Source: a virus
Length of the DNA: 26,561 bases
Direction: 5' to 3' (one strand)
IMG/VR virus record: IMGVR_UViG_3300011115_000901
Span: 1-26,561 of that record
The notes below the pieces were generated by a model that did not search any database, had not been told where the DNA came from, and saw nothing but the letters and a program-made list of their open reading frames with translations. This document shows positions 1 to 8,382 of the stretch, in pieces (within the stretch, counting starts at the first letter, position 1; each line of letters begins with the position of its first letter). A program made the position numbers and the translations under genes.

Positions 1-1
1 C

Positions 2-805
2 AATTTAGGCGGCACTGCTGGAACGTCTACACCAGTTGCAGGCGCTGTTCCTTACGGAACTGGCACTGCATACGCATTTACCGCGGCTGGAACTACGGGT
101 CAGGTTCTTACATCTGCAACTGCCGGGGCTCCAACCTGGACTACGCCGTTTGCCGGAATTACGGTCACAGACGACACGACAACGAACGCAACCAGGTATC
201 CATTATTCACCAGCGCAACAACTGGCACAATTACCGGCAACAACACTAGCTCAACAAAGCTGAGCTTTAACCCTAGCACCGGGATATTAACTGCAACAAG
301 TTTTGCGGGCGCTTTTAACGGCACAGTGGGAGCCACTACGCCAGCGGCTGGAGCATTTACTACTCTGAGCGCAACTGGCGCTATTACCTACGGCGGCGTG
401 ACGCTGACAAACGCGGTCACCGGCACAGGCAAGATGGTGCTGGATACTAGCCCAACCGTTAACAATCCGACCGTAACCAATTACGTCGAATCTGTGGTCG
501 CGATTGGAACGGTAACAAGTTCATCGACTTTGTCGCTTACATCCGGCACAGTTCAGACCGCTACTTTAACCGCATCCACGGCCTGCGCGTTTACCATGCC
601 CACAGCAACCGCAGGTAAATCCTTTGTGCTCTTGCTTAAACAAGCGGCGGCTACCGGCAACGGAACGGCAACATTTACATCAGTTAAATGGGGAACTGCT
701 GGAGCGCCTACGATTACCGCCGCCGCTGGCAAGATGGATATTCTGACATTCATTGCTGATGGCACAAATTGGTATGGTTCAATCGCCCAAGGTTACACAC
801 CATAA
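2..805 (+). CDS. Tail fibre protein, 5' end missing
   Basis: The frame is open from the first bases of the window to TAA at 803-805, so this is the C-terminal 267 residues of a longer protein. The sequence is rich in Gly, Ala, Thr and Ser with short beta-strand-like units and has no charged catalytic motifs, which is typical of phage fibre shafts. The motif GATTPAAGAFTTL (around 332-370) is a common repeat of phage fibre and tail proteins. The C-terminus ends in a G-T-N-W-Y-like strand seen in small trimeric beta-structured tips. It is followed directly by the next fibre gene through a TAATG overlap and lies upstream of the P22-like tail genes, so a role in the adsorption apparatus is inferred. 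The exact receptor or attachment point cannot be seen. Confidence 0.72.
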   Translation, partial: NLGGTAGTSTPVAGAVPYGTGTAYAFTAAGTTGQVLTSATAGAPTWTTPFAGITVTDDTTTNATRYPLFTSATTGTITGNNTSSTKLSFNPSTGILTATSFAGAFNGTVGATTPAAGAFTTLSATGAITYGGVTLTNAVTGTGKMVLDTSPTVNNPTVTNYVESVVAIGTVTSSSTLSLTSGTVQTATLTASTACAFTMPTATAGKSFVLLLKQAAATGNGTATFTSVKWGTAGAPTITAAAGKMDILTFIADGTNWYGSIAQGYTP

Positions 806-1656
806 TGTTTGCTGCTAAAAACTTCTTTCTTGCCGGAACGGCGGCTCCAACTGCGCCAACGGCTGTTGAATACCTTGTCGTTGCTGGCGGTGGTGGTGGC
901 GGCGGCGGGTCTAGCGGCGGCGGTGGCGGCGCTGGTGGTTTCAGAACGGCCACCGGGTTTGCAGTGGCATCAGGGACGCCAATTACAGTAACTGTCGGTG
1001 CGGGCGGGGCTGGCGGTGCTGCGGGTGCTGATGCATCGCAAGGTAACGATTCTGTGTTTTCCACAATCACATCCGTAAAAGGCGATGGCGGCGGCGGCGG
1101 TGCGGCAAACTTTAACGCAAATATGGCCACCACTGGCGGCTCCGGTGGCGGCAAAGGTCTTGTTGTTGGCGGCGTTAATTACACGGGCGGCAACGGCACA
1201 GCCGGGCAAGGTAACAACGGCGGGGCGGCATACGGAACGGCTAACTATGCCGGTGGCGGCGGTGGTGGCGCGAGCGCTGTCGGCGGCAATGGCGCTAATA
1301 ATGTAAACGGCGCTGGCGGCGTTGGAACTGCGTCCAGTATTAGTGGCTCATCAGTAACGTATGCTGGCGGGGGTGGTTCTGGTGCAAACACGTTTAGCAC
1401 GACACCCGGCAACGGCGGCACAGGTGGCGGCGGTAACGGTGGCACAACGTCAGGATCAAACGGGACTGCCAATACGGGCGGCGGTGGCGGTGGTTCACAA
1501 ACCACAACGGGCGGCACTGGCGGCTCCGGCATTGTGATAATCCGCTACGCAGATTCTTTTACTGCGGCAGCATCTACAACGGGTTCTCCGACAATTACCG
1601 TTGCTGGCGGTTACAGAGTCTATAGCTGGTCTGGGTCTGGGAGCATTACATTCTAA
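805..1656 (+). CDS. Glycine-rich tail fibre / receptor-tip protein
   Basis: A 283-residue protein. I chose the ATG at 805 rather than the in-frame ATG at 769 because it forms a TAATG stop-start overlap with the preceding fibre gene. Residues about 19-30 (VEYLVVAGGGGGGGG) begin a long poly-glycine domain of GG(A/N/S)GG repeats up to about residue 240, followed by IVIIRY and a short C-terminal beta domain ending in SWSGSGSITF. The YLVVAGGGGGG entry into a Gly-rich repeat domain is a known pattern in phage adhesins, in which polyglycine helices form a sandwich at the fibre tip. By that analogy it should contact the host surface. The low-complexity repeats produce long proline-rich shadow ORFs on the other strand, which are not genes. 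Confidence 0.78.
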   Translation: MFAAKNFFLAGTAAPTAPTAVEYLVVAGGGGGGGGSSGGGGGAGGFRTATGFAVASGTPITVTVGAGGAGGAAGADASQGNDSVFSTITSVKGDGGGGGAANFNANMATTGGSGGGKGLVVGGVNYTGGNGTAGQGNNGGAAYGTANYAGGGGGGASAVGGNGANNVNGAGGVGTASSISGSSVTYAGGGGSGANTFSTTPGNGGTGGGGNGGTTSGSNGTANTGGGGGGSQTTTGGTGGSGIVIIRYADSFTAAASTTGSPTITVAGGYRVYSWSGSGSITF

Positions 1657-2018
1657 TGGCACATTTTGCTAGAGTAGAAAACGGCCTAGTCACGCAGGTG
1701 ATTGTTGTTGATAACGCAGACACAGCAACCGCTGAAGGCGTTGAAATGGAATCTATCGGCGCTGCGTTTTGCGAGCATCTGCTTGGCGGCGATTGGAAGC
1801 AGACCAGTTACAACGGCAAGATGCGAAAGAACTTTGCAGGGATAGGTTACGCTTACGACTCAGGTCGCGACGCATTTATTGCTCCGCAACCGTTTCCGTC
1901 GTGGGTTTTGAGCGAGCAGTCTTGCCAGTGGGAAGCGCCTGTGCCGATGCCTGTGGACGGTAAAATTTATCAGTGGGATGAAGCTAAAAAGGCGTGGAAT
2001 GTACAACTGGCAAATTAA
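1656..2018 (+). CDS. Conserved phage virion-associated protein (MAHFARVENG family)
   Basis: A 120-residue protein beginning MAHFARVENGLVTQVIVVDN, joined by TAATG to the fibre gene upstream. It carries the conserved blocks GDWKQTSYNGKMRKNFAGIGY (positions about 1791-1852), then PQPFPSWVL, and W-E-A-P-V-P-M-P near the end. I recognise this family from many marine and freshwater phages, where it sits among structural genes and is usually annotated only as a hypothetical or virion structural protein. There is no signal peptide or membrane segment. Its place between the fibres and the tail adaptor suggests a small tail or fibre accessory protein. The biochemical role is unknown. Confidence 0.7.
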   Translation: MAHFARVENGLVTQVIVVDNADTATAEGVEMESIGAAFCEHLLGGDWKQTSYNGKMRKNFAGIGYAYDSGRDAFIAPQPFPSWVLSEQSCQWEAPVPMPVDGKIYQWDEAKKAWNVQLAN

Positions 2019-2280
2019 GAGCATCACGATAAAGGGCGATTTAATAACGTCTGCCCATTATCATGTTGCCGCCGGGGATATTGCTACCGAAGGCCACTGG
2101 ACGTTTAAGAACCCGGTATTGACAAAGCCGCTTGAGGACGTTACGCAACAAGACATTATTTCGTGGATCGACAAGGACTGCGCTCAAGCGATCACAGACA
2201 GGCTAGACGAACAAGCCGTGACGGTTGAAAAGGTTGATCTGCCGTGGATAAAAAACGCATTTAAGCCGTTCAAGGATTAA
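1999..2280 (+). CDS. Small conserved phage protein, unknown function
   Basis: A 93-residue protein beginning MYNWQIKSI. The start at 1999 is preferred over the in-frame ATG at 1978 because it begins the conserved-looking Y-x-W-x-I-K block and has an AAGG-type ribosome site just upstream. Either start overlaps the end of the preceding gene. The protein has an N-terminal beta portion ([16 protein letters not shown]) and a C-terminal amphipathic part containing W-I-D-K-D. The arrangement of a beta domain followed by G-x-W-x-F-x-N-P-V recalls small proteins found next to tail genes in other podoviruses. No enzymatic motif is visible. It is probably a virion or assembly protein by position only. 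Confidence 0.62.
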   Translation: MYNWQIKSITIKGDLITSAHYHVAAGDIATEGHWTFKNPVLTKPLEDVTQQDIISWIDKDCAQAITDRLDEQAVTVEKVDLPWIKNAFKPFKD

Positions 2281-2282
2281 AT

Positions 2283-3251
2283 ATGACAATGCCGATTGAT
2301 ATTATCAGCCGCGCACTGAAAGACATTGGTGCGCTGGCGGCGGGCGAAACGCCTAGTCCTGAAGCCTCGCAAGACGCTTTCGACATGCTTAACGACATTC
2401 TTGACCAGTGGTCAAACGAAAACATGATGGTCTATTACAAGACCGAAATCATTTTCCCGACTACACAGAATCAAACTCAATACACAATCGGACCGGGCGG
2501 GCAGATTGGCGCTAGTTTTACTGGCTCAATATCTGGCACGACGCTGACCGTCACCGCCATTGGATCTGGCGCTATTGCTATCGGTCAAACGCTGTCTGGA
2601 ACCGGAGTCACTGACGGAACGACCATTGTAGGCTTCAATACCGGCGCTGGCGGCAACGTCAACGAGGTCGGAACGTATACCATTACGCCAAGTCAAACCG
2701 CGACCAGCACGACGATTTCTGCTTATTACCAGAGACCGCTGACTTTAACCTCGGCCTTTGTTCGCATTTCTACGACTTCCGGTGGTTACCCGATAATTGG
2801 CGGCGGGCTTGATTATCCTGTCGCTGTTTTAAATTTTGACCAATACAACTCGATCGGTTTAAAAACTCTAAGCGGTCCGTGGCCAAAAGCTATTTATTAC
2901 CAGCCTGCCGAGATTCTTGGCAATATCTTTGTTTGGCCAGCTCCGGCACAGGGCGAACTGCACATATTTACGGATACAATTTTTCGCAGCTACCAGACGC
3001 AGAACGACGTTTTTGCGCTTCCGCAAGGCTACAACATGGCGTTGCGCTGGTGCTTGGCCGAGCGCCTGATGCCCATGTACGGGAAAGCCTCGCAGACGCA
3101 GATCGGCATGATTACAGCCTATGCAGCGCAAGCAAAAGCAACCATAAAACGCACAAATATGAAGCCTCCGATGGTTGCCAGCTATCCTGACGCGATCATT
3201 ACAGGCAGACAAAAAGACGCTGGCTGGATTATGTACGGGGGTTTCCGGTAA
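2283..3251 (+). CDS. P22 gp4-like packaged DNA stabilization / head-tail adaptor
   Basis: A 322-residue protein preceded by AAGGA at 2272-2276. The N-terminus ([13 protein letters not shown] then E-A[15 protein letters not shown]) is the helical signature of P22 gp4, which binds below the portal and closes the head-tail junction. The C-terminal half has the usual [17 protein letters not shown] helix followed by a positively charged tail. Residues about 79-147 do not belong to the core family: they form a beta-rich cassette that also occurs twice in the next gene. The core without this insert is close to the usual size of about 200-250 residues. The next gene, the gp10 homologue, overlaps it by TAATG, as expected for two proteins of the same tail machine. 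Confidence 0.82.
   Translation: MTMPIDIISRALKDIGALAAGETPSPEASQDAFDMLNDILDQWSNENMMVYYKTEIIFPTTQNQTQYTIGPGGQIGASFTGSISGTTLTVTAIGSGAIAIGQTLSGTGVTDGTTIVGFNTGAGGNVNEVGTYTITPSQTATSTTISAYYQRPLTLTSAFVRISTTSGGYPIIGGGLDYPVAVLNFDQYNSIGLKTLSGPWPKAIYYQPAEILGNIFVWPAPAQGELHIFTDTIFRSYQTQNDVFALPQGYNMALRWCLAERLMPMYGKASQTQIGMITAYAAQAKATIKRTNMKPPMVASYPDAIITGRQKDAGWIMYGGFR
2517..2723 (+). repeat. Inserted beta-domain cassette, copy 1 (in gp4 homologue)
   Basis: It encodes residues about 79-147 of the adaptor. The block runs [14 protein letters not shown], then [10 protein letters not shown], then [11 protein letters not shown]. The same order of motifs occurs at 3650-3835 and 3863-4048. The cassette interrupts the P22 gp4-like core between Y-T-I-G and the later helical half, so it was probably acquired as a unit. 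Confidence 0.75.
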
Positions 3252-5113
3252 TGCCTGACTTCGGCTTTGTCGGTCCTAGCTACGAAGCGCCTTCAATCTA
3301 TCAGGACGCGCAAGAGTGCATCAATTATTATCCTGAGATAGATCCGCTTAAGCAGCCCGGTGACCGCGGCGTTGTGGCTTTATACCCGACTCCGGGTCTG
3401 ACTTCGCAAGTTGTATTGCAAACCGCGCAGGAAGTGCGAGGAATGCGAACGGTATCGGGCGGGGCGCAGCTCGTCGCTGTTGGCGGTCCTTATCTTTATG
3501 CTTTAACGTCAAACCTAGTCCCGACCATTGTGGGGGTTTTAAACACCAGCACCGGATCTGTCGGCATTACGGACAATGGTCTGAATGTCTATATTGTCGA
3601 CGGAACTTACCGGTATGCCTGGCGCATCAGCAGCCCGGCTGCGGCGGTCTTCACAGGGTCAATTACCGGCACGACTTTGACCGTCACCGCAATGACCAGC
3701 GGCACAATAGCAATCAGCCAGGCGTTGTTTGGCTTGTCAATTTCTGCTGAAACCGTAATTACCGCGCTTGTAAGCGGGACGGGCGGGGTCGGCACTTATA
3801 CCGTCAACAATTCGCAGACAATTGCAAGTGAATTAATGAATTCTGCCACGGTGGGCGCGGTGGTGACCGGCTCGATGTCAACAACTACTTTGACCGTGAC
3901 CGCGGTAACGTCTGGAACGCTCTATGTTGGCCAGACGGTGCGCGGGGCGGGGGTTACTACCAACACGATCATTACGGCGCTAGGAACGGGAACTGGTGGG
4001 GTTGGGACGTATACCATCAACAACTCGCAGACGTTTATCTCTGGAACGCTCTACGGGCTAAATTACACGATTATTCCATCGACTGACGGAGCCTTTACGG
4101 GCGCCAACGTGGTCGACATTGTGGACAACTATTTTGTCTATAACCGGCCAAATACGCAGCAATGGGCTGCCAGCGGGCTTTTGTCTCCGATTACTCAGCC
4201 GTTGAGTTTTGCAAGCAAAGACGGGGCTCCCGATAATCTGGTTTCTCTGATCGTCGATCATCGGGAAGTCTATCTGCTGGGCGAGAATAGCTCGGAGGTT
4301 TGGGTCGATACCGGCAGCGTGCCTTTTGCGTTCCAGCGAATACCTGGAACCTCGACGCAACACGGAATAGCGGCAACTTTCTCAATGGCGCGGGTAGGCA
4401 ATTCGTTTGCTTACGTGTCTAAAAACATCCGAGGTCAAGCTGAAATTGTGATGATGAATGGTTATGTGCCAAACCGCATCAGCACGCACGCGGTAGAAAA
4501 TACGCTGGTCGATCAAACAATCACGGATGCGGTGGCGTGGACTTATCAGTTAGAAGGCCATGAAATATACGTTGTGAGCTTTCCGACGATTGATCTGACT
4601 TGGTGCTATGACGCAACCACGACCATGTGGCACAAGTGGCTTTATAACGATAACTTAAACCAGTATCACCGTTGCCGCGGTAACTGCGCTGCGCTCTTTC
4701 AAGGGCATGTGCTGGTCGGAGACTACGCAAACGGCATCATCTACAAGCTCGACAAGACCAACTACACCGACAACGGGCAGCCAATTAAGCGCCTTAGACG
4801 CGCTCCGCACATTGTGACGGACTTGCAGCGCCAGTATTTTGACGAATTGCAGATCCAGTTCCAGCCCGGCGTGGGGCTTTCTACCGGGCAGGGAAACGAT
4901 CCGCAGGCAATGCTGCGCTGGTCTGACGATGGCGGCAGCACTTGGTCAAACGAACACTGGACAACAATCGGTCTAACGGGTTCTTACAAGAACCGCGCAA
5001 TCTGGCGCAGACTTGGGCAGACGCGGGATCGGGTGTTTGAAGTAACCGTAACCGATCCGATCAAAGCCGTAATTATTTCTGCAAACTTGAAAGCCAGTCA
5101 GGGCAAAAATTAA
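3251..5113 (+). CDS. P22 gp10-like packaged DNA stabilization / tail hub protein
   Basis: A 620-residue protein with a TAATG overlap to the adaptor gene. It begins P-D-F-G-F-V-G-P-S-Y-E and continues QECINYYPEID, the conserved start of the P22 gp10 family, which forms the hexameric hub on which fibres and the tail needle are mounted. Later blocks typical of the family are A-S-K-D-G-A-P-D-N-L, HREVYLLGENSSEVW, G-Y-V-P-N-R-I-S-T-H-A-V-E and MWHKW, followed by the C-terminal beta sandwich. P22 gp10 has about 470 residues. The excess here is largely explained by two inserted beta cassettes at residues about 134-195 and 205-266. The downstream genes continue the virion operon. Confidence 0.88.
   Translation: MPDFGFVGPSYEAPSIYQDAQECINYYPEIDPLKQPGDRGVVALYPTPGLTSQVVLQTAQEVRGMRTVSGGAQLVAVGGPYLYALTSNLVPTIVGVLNTSTGSVGITDNGLNVYIVDGTYRYAWRISSPAAAVFTGSITGTTLTVTAMTSGTIAISQALFGLSISAETVITALVSGTGGVGTYTVNNSQTIASELMNSATVGAVVTGSMSTTTLTVTAVTSGTLYVGQTVRGAGVTTNTIITALGTGTGGVGTYTINNSQTFISGTLYGLNYTIIPSTDGAFTGANVVDIVDNYFVYNRPNTQQWAASGLLSPITQPLSFASKDGAPDNLVSLIVDHREVYLLGENSSEVWVDTGSVPFAFQRIPGTSTQHGIAATFSMARVGNSFAYVSKNIRGQAEIVMMNGYVPNRISTHAVENTLVDQTITDAVAWTYQLEGHEIYVVSFPTIDLTWCYDATTTMWHKWLYNDNLNQYHRCRGNCAALFQGHVLVGDYANGIIYKLDKTNYTDNGQPIKRLRRAPHIVTDLQRQYFDELQIQFQPGVGLSTGQGNDPQAMLRWSDDGGSTWSNEHWTTIGLTGSYKNRAIWRRLGQTRDRVFEVTVTDPIKAVIISANLKASQGKN
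3650..3835 (+). repeat. Inserted beta-domain cassette, copy 2 (in gp10 homologue)
   Basis: It encodes [20 protein letters not shown] onward, ending at V-G-T-Y-T-V-N-N-S-Q-T-I-A-S, residues about 134-195 of the hub protein. It aligns motif for motif with copy 1 in the adaptor gene and with copy 3 immediately downstream. Confidence 0.75.
3863..4048 (+). repeat. Inserted beta-domain cassette, copy 3 (in gp10 homologue)
   Basis: It encodes VTGSMSTTTLTVTAVTSGTL onward to V-G-T-Y-T-I-N-N-S-Q-T-F, residues about 205-266 of the hub protein, in tandem with copy 2 and separated by about nine residues. Both end in the same GTGGVGTYT(V/I)NNSQT block, which points to a tandem duplication within gp10. Confidence 0.75.
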
Positions 5114-5688
5114 TGGCTTCAAACATCTCAAATATCAACATCCCGCGTTCCGCGTTTCTTGATACGTCAAGCAACAGGCCAACGCGGGAATGGTTGCTTT
5201 ATTTGCTAGGTTTGGGTCGAACTGTATTTTACGGCGCATTTTCGGATACGGTATCTCAAACGGCGGTAGCTAATACGCCGACTGCAATAACGCTAAACAC
5301 AACAGATTTATCAAACGGTATTTATTTGGGCAGCGTAACGTCTCAAATTATTTGCCAAGCTACCGGCGTTTATAACTTTCAGTTCAGCATCCAGTTGGAA
5401 AATACTGCGGCATCCGTATCCGACGTTTATGTTTGGATACAGAAAAACGGATCAAACGTAGCAAATACCGCCAGTTTGGTTTCTGTGCCAGCCAAGCATG
5501 GCGGGGACAACGGTCACACTATATTTGCGCTTAATTATGTTTTGAGCTTGAATGCAACGGATTACATAGAATTTTACTGGTCAACGAGCATTGCTACTAC
5601 TTCCATTCAATACTATGCCGCGCAAACTTCGCCATCTATTCCGGCTGTTCCTTCAATCATTGTTACCGTCACGCAGGTAAGCGCATGA
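5113..5688 (+). CDS. Jelly-roll (C1q-like) virion protein
   Basis: A 191-residue protein with a TAATG overlap to the hub gene. After a short N-terminal segment (about 1-45), the rest alternates predicted strands. G-V-Y-N-F-Q-F-S-I-Q-L-E, Y-V-W-I-Q-K-N-G, and Y-I-E-F-Y-W-S are the pattern of C1q/TNF-like jelly-roll domains found in phage structural proteins. There is no signal peptide or catalytic motif. Genes with this fold usually encode small trimeric spikes or decorations. Its position between the hub and the ejection genes fits a tail-attached trimer, perhaps in the place of a needle or side fibre. The fold is read from strand pattern rather than firm identity. Confidence 0.6.
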   Translation: MASNISNINIPRSAFLDTSSNRPTREWLLYLLGLGRTVFYGAFSDTVSQTAVANTPTAITLNTTDLSNGIYLGSVTSQIICQATGVYNFQFSIQLENTAASVSDVYVWIQKNGSNVANTASLVSVPAKHGGDNGHTIFALNYVLSLNATDYIEFYWSTSIATTSIQYYAAQTSPSIPAVPSIIVTVTQVSA

Positions 5689-6125
5689 ACCTAATCGAAC
5701 TGCCGCCGAGTCTGGAGCAGATTAATCGTTTGCAAGCAGAGATGGTCAAAATGCCGCAGATCGATCTGCCGACCGAGCATTATTTCGCTGGCGGCATGTA
5801 TTGCCGGAAAGTATTTAGACCGGCTGGCACAACGATTGTGGGCAAGGTGCACAAGAAAGCGCATCTGTTTTTGTGCGCTAAAGGACAGATCCTTGCATGG
5901 TCAGAAACCGGTATGCGAACGCTAAATGCGGGTGATGTAGTCGAGTCTCAACCCGGCACAAAGCGCGTTACATACGCCGTTGAGGACTCCATAGGCGTGA
6001 CGTTTCATGTGACCGACAAGACCGATCTAGACGATATCGAGAGCGAATTAGTTGAGCCTGACGAGCTTGCGTTGTTTGATGCGACTAACAAATTAAAACT
6101 AAGCAACATTTTGGAAGGAAACTAA
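5685..6125 (+). CDS. Cupin-like phage protein
   Basis: A 146-residue protein overlapping its upstream neighbour by ATGA. The middle part (about residues 36-115) reads as a single double-stranded beta-helix: MYCRKVFRPAGTTIVGKVHK, then H-L-F-L-C-A-K-G-Q-I, L-N-A-G-D-V-V-E-S-Q-P-G-T-K-R and G-V-T-F-H. The spacing of H, G-x-I and P-G resembles cupins. Only one or two of the usual metal-binding histidines are present, so it may be structural rather than enzymatic. Such proteins recur next to tail and ejection genes in podoviruses. The role is not known. Confidence 0.6.
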   Translation: MNLIELPPSLEQINRLQAEMVKMPQIDLPTEHYFAGGMYCRKVFRPAGTTIVGKVHKKAHLFLCAKGQILAWSETGMRTLNAGDVVESQPGTKRVTYAVEDSIGVTFHVTDKTDLDDIESELVEPDELALFDATNKLKLSNILEGN

Positions 6126-6126
6126 A

Positions 6127-6921
6127 ATGACATGGGTCGCAGCAGCGGTAGGCGGGGCATCACTAATCAGCGGTTTTATAAATGCAGACGCAGCTAAAAA
6201 CGCAGCTAATCAACAAGCGCAAGCAGCAGCGGCGGCGGCTGCCCAGCAACAGCGCAATTTTGAGCTAATTCAGCAACAGCAGGCTCCATCTCGTGCGTCT
6301 GGATATAACGCTTTAAACCTTATCGGCGGCATGACAACTGGCACAACGCCGACTTATGACTCGCAGGGTAGGCCAACAGGAACGCAGGAGGGAACCGGTT
6401 ATTTACAGCATCAATTCAACCCGGCAGATCTGCAAGCCGGGCTTGCGCCTAACTATAATTTCCAGCTTCAGCAAGGCCAGCAGGCGGCCAATGCCGCAGC
6501 GAACGTGGGCGGCGGGCTGATTGGCGGCAATGCTTTGCAAGGATTGCAGAATAGAACGCAGGACATAGCCTCTGGCGCTTATCAGAACGCATTTAATAAT
6601 TACCAGTCGCAGCGCACCGGCATTTACAACACGCTGGCCAGTATTGCCGGAATCGGTCAGACCGGGCAGACGCAAACCAATCAAGCCGGAACGAATGCAA
6701 CAAATGCCATAGGGCAGCTAGGTGTAGGCGCGGCAGGCGCTCAAGCATCTGGAACGCTTGGGCAAGCGCAGGCGTATGGCAATGCTCTACAAGGCGCTGG
6801 AAATGCTTATATGCTGTATAGGTATTTGGCTCCTAAAGGTTCTGCGGTTAATCCTATTTCTGATCAACCAGAACAATTAAGCGGTCCCGGCAGCGGATAC
6901 AATCCTCCAATAGAGGGATAA
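6127..6921 (+). CDS. Ejection (DNA transfer) protein, gp7-like
   Basis: A 264-residue protein with a strong GGAAGGA ribosome site just upstream. Residues 1-22 are a small hydrophobic Gly/Ala segment (WVAAAVGGASLISGFI). A Gln/Ala-rich helical stretch follows (about 23-50), then Y-N-A-L, and a repetitive Ala/Gly/Gln C-terminal half. This composition is that of the short ejection proteins packed inside the capsid (P22 gp7 and the so-called DNA transfer proteins), which enter the cell envelope during genome delivery. The two larger genes that follow would be its partners, equivalent to gp20 and gp16. The family match is by composition and order and is strong in context. Confidence 0.72.
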   Translation: MTWVAAAVGGASLISGFINADAAKNAANQQAQAAAAAAAQQQRNFELIQQQQAPSRASGYNALNLIGGMTTGTTPTYDSQGRPTGTQEGTGYLQHQFNPADLQAGLAPNYNFQLQQGQQAANAAANVGGGLIGGNALQGLQNRTQDIASGAYQNAFNNYQSQRTGIYNTLASIAGIGQTGQTQTNQAGTNATNAIGQLGVGAAGAQASGTLGQAQAYGNALQGAGNAYMLYRYLAPKGSAVNPISDQPEQLSGPGSGYNPPIEG

Positions 6922-6930
6922 GGAACAATC

Positions 6931-8382
6931 ATGGCCGACTTTAACTTCACACCAGCAAAATCAAACATAGCCGCACAGCCTGGCATGACGCTGGGCGAGA
7001 TGATGAACATGGCAACGCAAGCGCAGGCGTTGCAGCAAGCGCAGCAGTTGAATCCGTTGCAGTTGCAAGCGGCGCAGCAGACTGTTGAGCAAGCGCGGCA
7101 GATGAATCCGTTGCAGTTGCGCCAGCAAACCGCTGCAACAACCAGCGCTGAATCTAAACTACCATTTGAAATTAGGTCATCTGAAGCTGGCGCAAAAACA
7201 GCGGAACTAAAAACAAGTTCTGATGAATTTGACTTAGCGACAAAAAGAACTAACGGTATTGTCAGCAGACTTACCGGCCTAATTAATAATCCTATGGTAA
7301 TTGAAGCCGAGCGTAATCCTGCATATGCTGAAGCCAATAAAGAACAATTAGCAAAAATCGTAACTGCTTATGGAGGACAGCAGGCAAAAGAATTAAAAAT
7401 ACCGTCTGATGAGGCGAATTTGTCTATTGCTCCATACTTGAGCACAGTTATTCAAACGCCGGGTGAATTCAGGCAATTTTTAAAACAAAAGCTATTAACG
7501 ACCGTTGACCATGCTTCCCGCATTAATGCGTTGCAACCGTCTGGCGTTCAGACCTCTACCGGCGCTGTTAGTCAGTTTGTCTCAACTAACGAATTCGGAC
7601 CATATACAACGGGAACGACAATACCTGGAACTCAGGCAATCCAGCAGGCGGGTCCAGCTACTAAACTTATTGCAGTTGCAGGAGATGGAACAGGACTGGA
7701 ACCAGGAACCGAATATTTAAAAGGCCCACAAGGGCCAATACCAGTAAACGCGCCGCCTCCCGGCAGAATGGTTACTGGGAGTGCCCCAGCAACGCAAGCA
7801 CTGCTAACCGCCGCCGGAACCGTTGCAGGTCCTGATTGGGTGCAGACGGTCAGCGACGCATCGACCGCGCAAGCGCGAATTGGTCTTTTCCAAGACATCA
7901 AGAAATACGCTCCAGAAGCGTTTACCGGCGTTGGTGGCGAACGCAAAGCACTTGCCGCTGGTATAGCGCGAATAGTCGGTATTGATGCGTATATGGCTGA
8001 ACAAACAGCAACAGAGCAATTATCTAAAAATGCTAATCTTCTTGCTCTTGCCGGTGGCAATACTGATGCTGCTCGATCTCTTGCGGAAGCGGCAAACCCA
8101 AATAAAAAACTCAACGAAGAATCAATCAAAAATATTGTTGACCAGTTAATTGGCGTTGAAAAGATGAAGCTGGCCAAACAATCTTATTTGCAACCGTTTA
8201 CTAATAGCGCGCAAGAGTATCAAAAACGCAAATTGCAATTTGACAGAGTTGCAGACCCTAGACTGTTTCAAGAGATGACTCCGGAGTCTGTTGATAAACT
8301 TAAAAAATCTATGTCCCCGGCTGCAATCAAAGAAATGACGGATAAAATCAAAGCGGCACGCGCATTAGGAATATTAAAATAA
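6931..8382 (+). CDS. Internal virion / ejection protein (gp20-like position)
   Basis: A 483-residue protein preceded by AAGGA. The N-terminus (about 20-75) is a Gln-rich helical repeat with two copies of the unit M/L-N-P-L-Q-L. The middle has few recognisable motifs, and the C-terminal 150 residues are strongly helical and charged (Y-Q-K-R-K-L-Q-F-D-R). It lacks a signal peptide and obvious catalytic residues. Lying between the short ejection protein and a 749-residue protein, it occupies the place of P22 gp20 in the ejectosome set. I do not recognise the sequence family beyond this, so the call rests on order, length and composition. Confidence 0.62.
   Translation: MADFNFTPAKSNIAAQPGMTLGEMMNMATQAQALQQAQQLNPLQLQAAQQTVEQARQMNPLQLRQQTAATTSAESKLPFEIRSSEAGAKTAELKTSSDEFDLATKRTNGIVSRLTGLINNPMVIEAERNPAYAEANKEQLAKIVTAYGGQQAKELKIPSDEANLSIAPYLSTVIQTPGEFRQFLKQKLLTTVDHASRINALQPSGVQTSTGAVSQFVSTNEFGPYTTGTTIPGTQAIQQAGPATKLIAVAGDGTGLEPGTEYLKGPQGPIPVNAPPPGRMVTGSAPATQALLTAAGTVAGPDWVQTVSDASTAQARIGLFQDIKKYAPEAFTGVGGERKALAAGIARIVGIDAYMAEQTATEQLSKNANLLALAGGNTDAARSLAEAANPNKKLNEESIKNIVDQLIGVEKMKLAKQSYLQPFTNSAQEYQKRKLQFDRVADPRLFQEMTPESVDKLKKSMSPAAIKEMTDKIKAARALGILK

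Noticed and set aside
750-1532. Long proline-rich ORFs on the minus strand
   Set aside because: They mirror the GGC/GGT glycine codons of the Gly-rich fibre gene; poly-proline frames arise automatically opposite poly-glycine.
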